Positions 41,158 through 43,972 of a stretch of 43,972 nt of DNA are shown piece after piece; the stretch's first letter is position 1, and every line of letters starts with the position of its first letter. The translations under genes were made by a program, and so were the position numbers. The notes below the pieces were generated by a model. The model did no database searches. It saw nothing but the letters and a program-made list of their open reading frames with translations, and was not told the origin of the DNA. Where the stretch lies: the NCBI GenBank assembly GCA_018268995.1, contig JAFDVL010000099.1, positions 1 through 43,972 of the forward strand, given 5' to 3'. This stretch comes from Acidobacteriota bacterium (GTDB lineage: Bacteria; Acidobacteriota; Blastocatellia; RBC074).

Positions 41158-41223
41158 TGGGTACGCACGCATCCGGCGTGCCACCTTTAGCTCGGCATAG
41201 CACGCCGGATGCGTGCGTACCCA
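41158..41223. repeat. REP-like double hairpin, family B copy 4
   Basis: TGGGTACGCACGCATCC begins the arm 41158-41181, and 41200-41223 is its exact complement (24 of 24). Each arm also folds on itself (GCACGC-ATCCG-GCGTGC). It occupies most of the gap between the two LTxxQ genes and ends 37 bases before the next start codon. Confidence 0.9.
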
Positions 41224-41260
41224 GAAACACGCAAGTCCACACGATCTATCGGAGGAAACC

Positions 41261-41890
41261 ATGAAAGTTATTACGATCAGTTTATTAACCATCACGATGT
41301 TCACCCTTTCCGTTGCCACACACGCTCAAAGACCCGGCGGGCGGGCACAAAAACCAGGTCAGCAAGTCAGCGCTCCCGCATCTGATCTGAAAGCCAATCG
41401 CACCACCGAACGCAATAAATCAACGGGCACTCATCTCACACCAGCGCAGCAGCAGAACATTCAGAAACTGCAAGCGGATCTGGCGGCAATCAAACAAGGA
41501 TCACAGGTCACGGCGGAACAAAAGCAAGCATTGAAAAATGATTTGCTGGCGATGGCGGATGGTGCAACCAGACCGGATCAGGCGTTAGTGCAACAACTCG
41601 CCAATGATTTGGCGGAAGCGATGGCGGATGGCAGTCTGGATAACAAAGAAAAAGCGCAGCTCACGAACGATCTATACAAAGTCATGAACAGCGCCAACAT
41701 TCCGGTTGAGGAGGTCAATCAGGCAATTGCCGATGCACAGGAGATTTTGACCGCTTCGGGCGTGAGTAAATCAGATGTGCAGACTATCGCTGCTGACCTG
41801 AAAGCCATCGCCACTGAGGCCAAAAACAATGCTCCCAACAGCGGTGCCAAAGCAGCAGGCTTCAAAGGGAAGTTCAAGCGGAACGATTAA
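41261..41890 (+). CDS. Exported helical protein with an LTxxQ motif
   Basis: The 209 residues start with a signal peptide (about 1-23). A Pro/Lys/Gly-rich linker follows. The rest is alpha-helical with repeated LQADL, KNDLL and ANDLAEAMA units, and one LTPAQQQNIQKL motif near residue 62 that resembles the Spy/CpxP LTxxQ motif. It follows the CpxP-like gene on the same strand, separated by a palindromic repeat. ATG 41261 follows GGAGG; an earlier GTG at 41213 would read through the repeat and is rejected. Its stop TAA shares bases with the stop of the convergent tyrA gene (41887-41890). The function is unknown; a second periplasmic stress protein is the best guess. Confidence 0.72.
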   Translation: MKVITISLLTITMFTLSVATHAQRPGGRAQKPGQQVSAPASDLKANRTTERNKSTGTHLTPAQQQNIQKLQADLAAIKQGSQVTAEQKQALKNDLLAMADGATRPDQALVQQLANDLAEAMADGSLDNKEKAQLTNDLYKVMNSANIPVEEVNQAIADAQEILTASGVSKSDVQTIAADLKAIATEAKNNAPNSGAKAAGFKGKFKRND

Positions 41891-42768
41891 GATAATTTTT
41901 TGAAGGGTTGATAATGCAGAGAACGCTGCGTTTCGACGGATTGATTCGCGGCGCTGAAAAGCTCTCGCACCTGATTAAAATCACGGGTGTCGAGAGCTTC
42001 TTTGAGAATTTGCAATTCATCAATCAATGCGCCTACTGCGGCGCTGATATTCGGCTGGTTTGTCAGCACAATGTCGCGCCAGACATTCCACGAACTGCCC
42101 GCCAGCCGCGTCATATCTCGCCAACCTGTTGCCGCAAGGCGTCGCTTTAAGTCAGTGTTTTCTTCATTCAGCAAATCTGCCAATGAACTGGAAACCAATT
42201 GGGGCAAGTGGCTGATCATTGCGACTGCCTGATCGTGTTCGACCGGACGCGTCAGCAAGACACGGGCACCAATCTTTTCGATCAGGGCTTTTACTTCCAG
42301 CAGTTCTGATTCATGCGCAGATTCCATGAGCGCCCAGGTTGCGCCTTCAAACAATTCTGCCCGCGCGTATTCAATGCCGGAATTTTCACTGCCCGCCATC
42401 GGATGCCCACCGATGAAAACTGCTTCTGGCGACAAAGCTTCGTTGGCGATCTGACAGATTTCGACTTTGGTGCTACCTGCATCGGTGACGATTGCACCCG
42501 GCTTAATTTGATGGCCGTGCTTTTTCAAGAAATCTATGATCCCCCCGATGGGTGCGGCAAGAAAGATCAGGTCCGATTGGCATGTCTCGTCTTTGGCGAA
42601 AGAAGTCTCAATCGCCCTGGCAATTCCGAGTTCCACAGCAAGCTGAGGGCTTCGGGAACCACCACAAACCGTGACCGTTCCCTGCCAGCCCGCACGACGC
42701 AAGGCCAGTGCAAAAGAGCCTCCGAGCAGGCCACAGCCGACAATCGTTATTTGCTTAAATTTGTGCAT
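41887..42768 (-). CDS. tyrA: Prephenate dehydrogenase TyrA
   Basis: Oxidatively decarboxylates prephenate to 4-hydroxyphenylpyruvate with NAD+, the last route step to tyrosine before transamination. The 293 residues begin with a Rossmann fold and the dinucleotide motif IVGCGLLGGSFA. Family motifs include LAAPIGGI, TDAGSTKVEI, FIGGHPMAGSENSGIEYA and a C-terminal helical domain with the HDQAVAMISHLPQ segment. There is no ACT or chorismate-mutase domain. The start overlaps the stop of the upstream BamE-like gene by one base (TAATG). It belongs to the operon that begins with DAHP synthase. Confidence 0.94.
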   Translation of the reverse strand: MHKFKQITIVGCGLLGGSFALALRRAGWQGTVTVCGGSRSPQLAVELGIARAIETSFAKDETCQSDLIFLAAPIGGIIDFLKKHGHQIKPGAIVTDAGSTKVEICQIANEALSPEAVFIGGHPMAGSENSGIEYARAELFEGATWALMESAHESELLEVKALIEKIGARVLLTRPVEHDQAVAMISHLPQLVSSSLADLLNEENTDLKRRLAATGWRDMTRLAGSSWNVWRDIVLTNQPNISAAVGALIDELQILKEALDTRDFNQVRELFSAANQSVETQRSLHYQPFKKLS

Positions 42769-43664
42769 TATCGGGATGTAATCGCATATCGAACCAGCAC
42801 ATCTTCAAATAATTCAATCTGCACATCGCGGTCTTCGACCTGATAGTACCAAACGATGATTCGATTGCTGGCATCTCCTTTTTCAGACACACGCATCGGC
42901 CTGCCCAATAAGGCTTCGACATCGTTGCGTGTCAGCCCTTTGCGCAAGCGCAAGAGAACTTCCGGGTTGAATAATGCGGCTGTTGGGCGAGTGTCTTCTG
43001 GGCGATTTGACGCGCGGCCAGAAAATTCCACATATTCGCTCAGGATTTCCATCACAGCAGCGGGGGTAATGCTGGCTGGCTGAATTTTCTGCTCAAACCA
43101 AATATTGAATCGGGAACCGCCTTCCAATCGTTTTCTGGCAATCCGTTCGCGCTTGGCTTCTGCGGCATCTTCGGCAATGGCGCGATTGCGATTGTCTTCG
43201 CGTTCGCGTTGCCGTCGCTCATAATTCAAATCATCTTGCAGTTCCTTGCGGCGGCGCGAATCGGTTTCCTGTTTCAGCGCCTCTTCCAAATCTTTCTCCC
43301 GGCGCGATTTCGGCGCAGAGGTGAAATTCGTGCCCGTATCCGTCTCATCACCTGCGGTGCCATAGCCGCCACCACCTAGTTGAAATTCGATATTTTTGTC
43401 CTTCAGGCGAACCTTGGTAATCATCGCCGTGTCGCCGTTGCGAATGGAGATACCGAAGTTTTTCAGTCGCTTCGAGTATGCGTCAAAATCCGTAGGGCGA
43501 TTGCGCTCTGGATAAAGGTCTATGCCCTGATGTGTCGCAGGCATATCAATTTTCACAAGGACAGTTTTGCCTTCAAAGGCCTGTTGTAATTGCGCTTCGC
43601 TTTGCGCAAATGCGGAACAGGTGAAAAGTGCGAGGAGAAAACCCAATGAAAAAATCTGTTTCAT
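42768..43664 (-). CDS. Exported protein with BamE/SmpA-like C-terminal domain, inside the aromatic operon
   Basis: The 298 residues start with a signal peptide (about 1-20). A beta-rich part follows, then a highly charged helix (about 120-170, rich in Glu/Arg/Lys). The C-terminal about 60 residues, with LRKGLTRNDVEALLGRPM and a late strand pair, resemble the BamE/SmpA-type domain. The start overlaps the aroF stop by ATGA, and the stop overlaps the tyrA start by TAATG. So an envelope protein is tightly coupled to two cytoplasmic amino-acid genes. The function is unknown; a domain similar to BamE does not prove a role in outer-membrane assembly. Confidence 0.7.
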   Translation of the reverse strand: MKQIFSLGFLLALFTCSAFAQSEAQLQQAFEGKTVLVKIDMPATHQGIDLYPERNRPTDFDAYSKRLKNFGISIRNGDTAMITKVRLKDKNIEFQLGGGGYGTAGDETDTGTNFTSAPKSRREKDLEEALKQETDSRRRKELQDDLNYERRQREREDNRNRAIAEDAAEAKRERIARKRLEGGSRFNIWFEQKIQPASITPAAVMEILSEYVEFSGRASNRPEDTRPTAALFNPEVLLRLRKGLTRNDVEALLGRPMRVSEKGDASNRIIVWYYQVEDRDVQIELFEDVLVRYAITSR

Positions 43665-43972
43665 ATCGTTCGGTCAACTGCCGGGGCGATGAGTCGTAAT
43701 TGCTCCATTAATTTGTCGAATTGTTCAGGCAGGAGGGATTGCGCACCATCACAAAGGGCGCGTTCCGGTTCGTTGTGGACTTCAATCAACAATCCGTCAG
43801 CCCCTGCGGCAACTGCGGCACGAGCCATCGGCGGAACTTTATCACGGCGGCCTGTGGCGTGACTGGGATCAGCCACGATTGGCAAATGCGAAAGCTTCTT
43901 GATAACGGGAATCGCGGCAATATCCATCGTATTGCGCGTGTACGTCTCAAAGGTTTTGATGCCGCGTTCGCA
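43661..43972 (-). CDS. aroF: 3-deoxy-7-phosphoheptulonate (DAHP) synthase, C-terminal part (partial)
   Basis: The frame is open at the right edge, so only the last 103 codons are present. They match the C-terminus of the type I-beta DAHP synthases: ERGIKTFETYTRNT, VADPSHATGRRD, ARAAVAAGADGLLIEVH and the final SLLPEQFDKLM. DAHP synthase condenses phosphoenolpyruvate with erythrose-4-phosphate at the entry to the shikimate pathway. The aspartate-histidine of VADPSHATG bind metal and phosphate. It is the upstream gene of an operon with the BamE-like gene and tyrA. Whether a chorismate-mutase domain is fused at the N-terminus cannot be seen. Confidence 0.93.
   Translation of the reverse strand, partial: CERGIKTFETYTRNTMDIAAIPVIKKLSHLPIVADPSHATGRRDKVPPMARAAVAAGADGLLIEVHNEPERALCDGAQSLLPEQFDKLMEQLRLIAPAVDRTI

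Noticed and set aside
1..43972. Sigma-54 promoters (TGGCAC-N5-TTGC) that would mark targets of the activator at 3694-5055
   Set aside because: Scanning the gene gaps by eye gave no convincing match; resemblances occurred only inside coding regions.
1..43972. tRNA or rRNA genes
   Set aside because: No cloverleaf-like stretch or conserved rRNA segment was recognised in any gene gap.

Overview
This 44 kb window is a chromosome segment of an uncultured-type Gram-negative bacterium. It is most likely an acidobacterium of the Blastocatellia kind. That placement is an inference from gene families: a duplicated orphan FtsX-type permease (ADOP family), a winged-helix/TolB-propeller membrane regulator, a di-haem cytochrome of the reaction-centre-cytochrome family fused to a C-terminal domain, a tricorn-type protease, and many exported enzymes. 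No rRNA, tRNA, CRISPR array, transposase or phage gene was recognised.

Layout. 0-7 kb: the end of a membrane protein, a PH-like membrane protein, an exported glycine-zipper protein, then a minus-strand run of cytochrome c, a lone LolD/MacB-type ABC ATPase, a sigma-54 response regulator and an NtrY-like kinase. 7-12 kb: a galactokinase-like GHMP kinase, a gene-free stretch that appears to encode a small RNA (ECF-type promoter plus a perfect intrinsic terminator), and an orphan ADOP permease. 12-16 kb: an RluF-like pseudouridine synthase coupled to an SMP-30 lactonase, and two adjacent membrane fatty-acid-hydroxylase/sterol-desaturase proteins. 16-20 kb: an exported carbohydrate cluster (TIM-barrel isomerase, lipoprotein oxidoreductase, sulfatase). 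20.4-21 kb: a DUF433/DUF5615 toxin-antitoxin-like pair whose second gene is cut by an in-frame TGA. 21-32 kb: a peptidase cluster (M20, M28, tricorn/S41), a membrane regulator, a beta-lactamase-fold hydrolase and a small exported beta protein. 32-35 kb: an EVE protein, the YbaK deacylase, exonuclease III and three small genes. 35-38 kb: a LytS/LytR-type two-component pair and an amino-acid permease. 38-42 kb: a Cpx-like kinase/regulator pair divergent from two LTxxQ-bearing periplasmic proteins, with a CpxR-box-like site between them. 42-44 kb: an overlapping aroF (DAHP synthase), BamE-like, tyrA operon.

The most distinctive feature is the intergenic DNA. At least eight gaps carry palindromic, non-coding repeats that fall into several families. 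The REP-like family at 14.95, 16.2, 18.8 and 41.2 kb has two inverted copies of a small hairpin preceded by a GGAG/GGTA/GGTG-type head. A 162-bp family with CCACGAATT outer arms and CACAGATT inner arms is present twice (8.7 and 13.9 kb), and a shorter relative lies at 17.3 kb. They fill whole gaps between genes, provide the last codons and stop of one gene, and create false N-terminal extensions of others.

All calls were made by eye from sequence and family knowledge; no database search was run.
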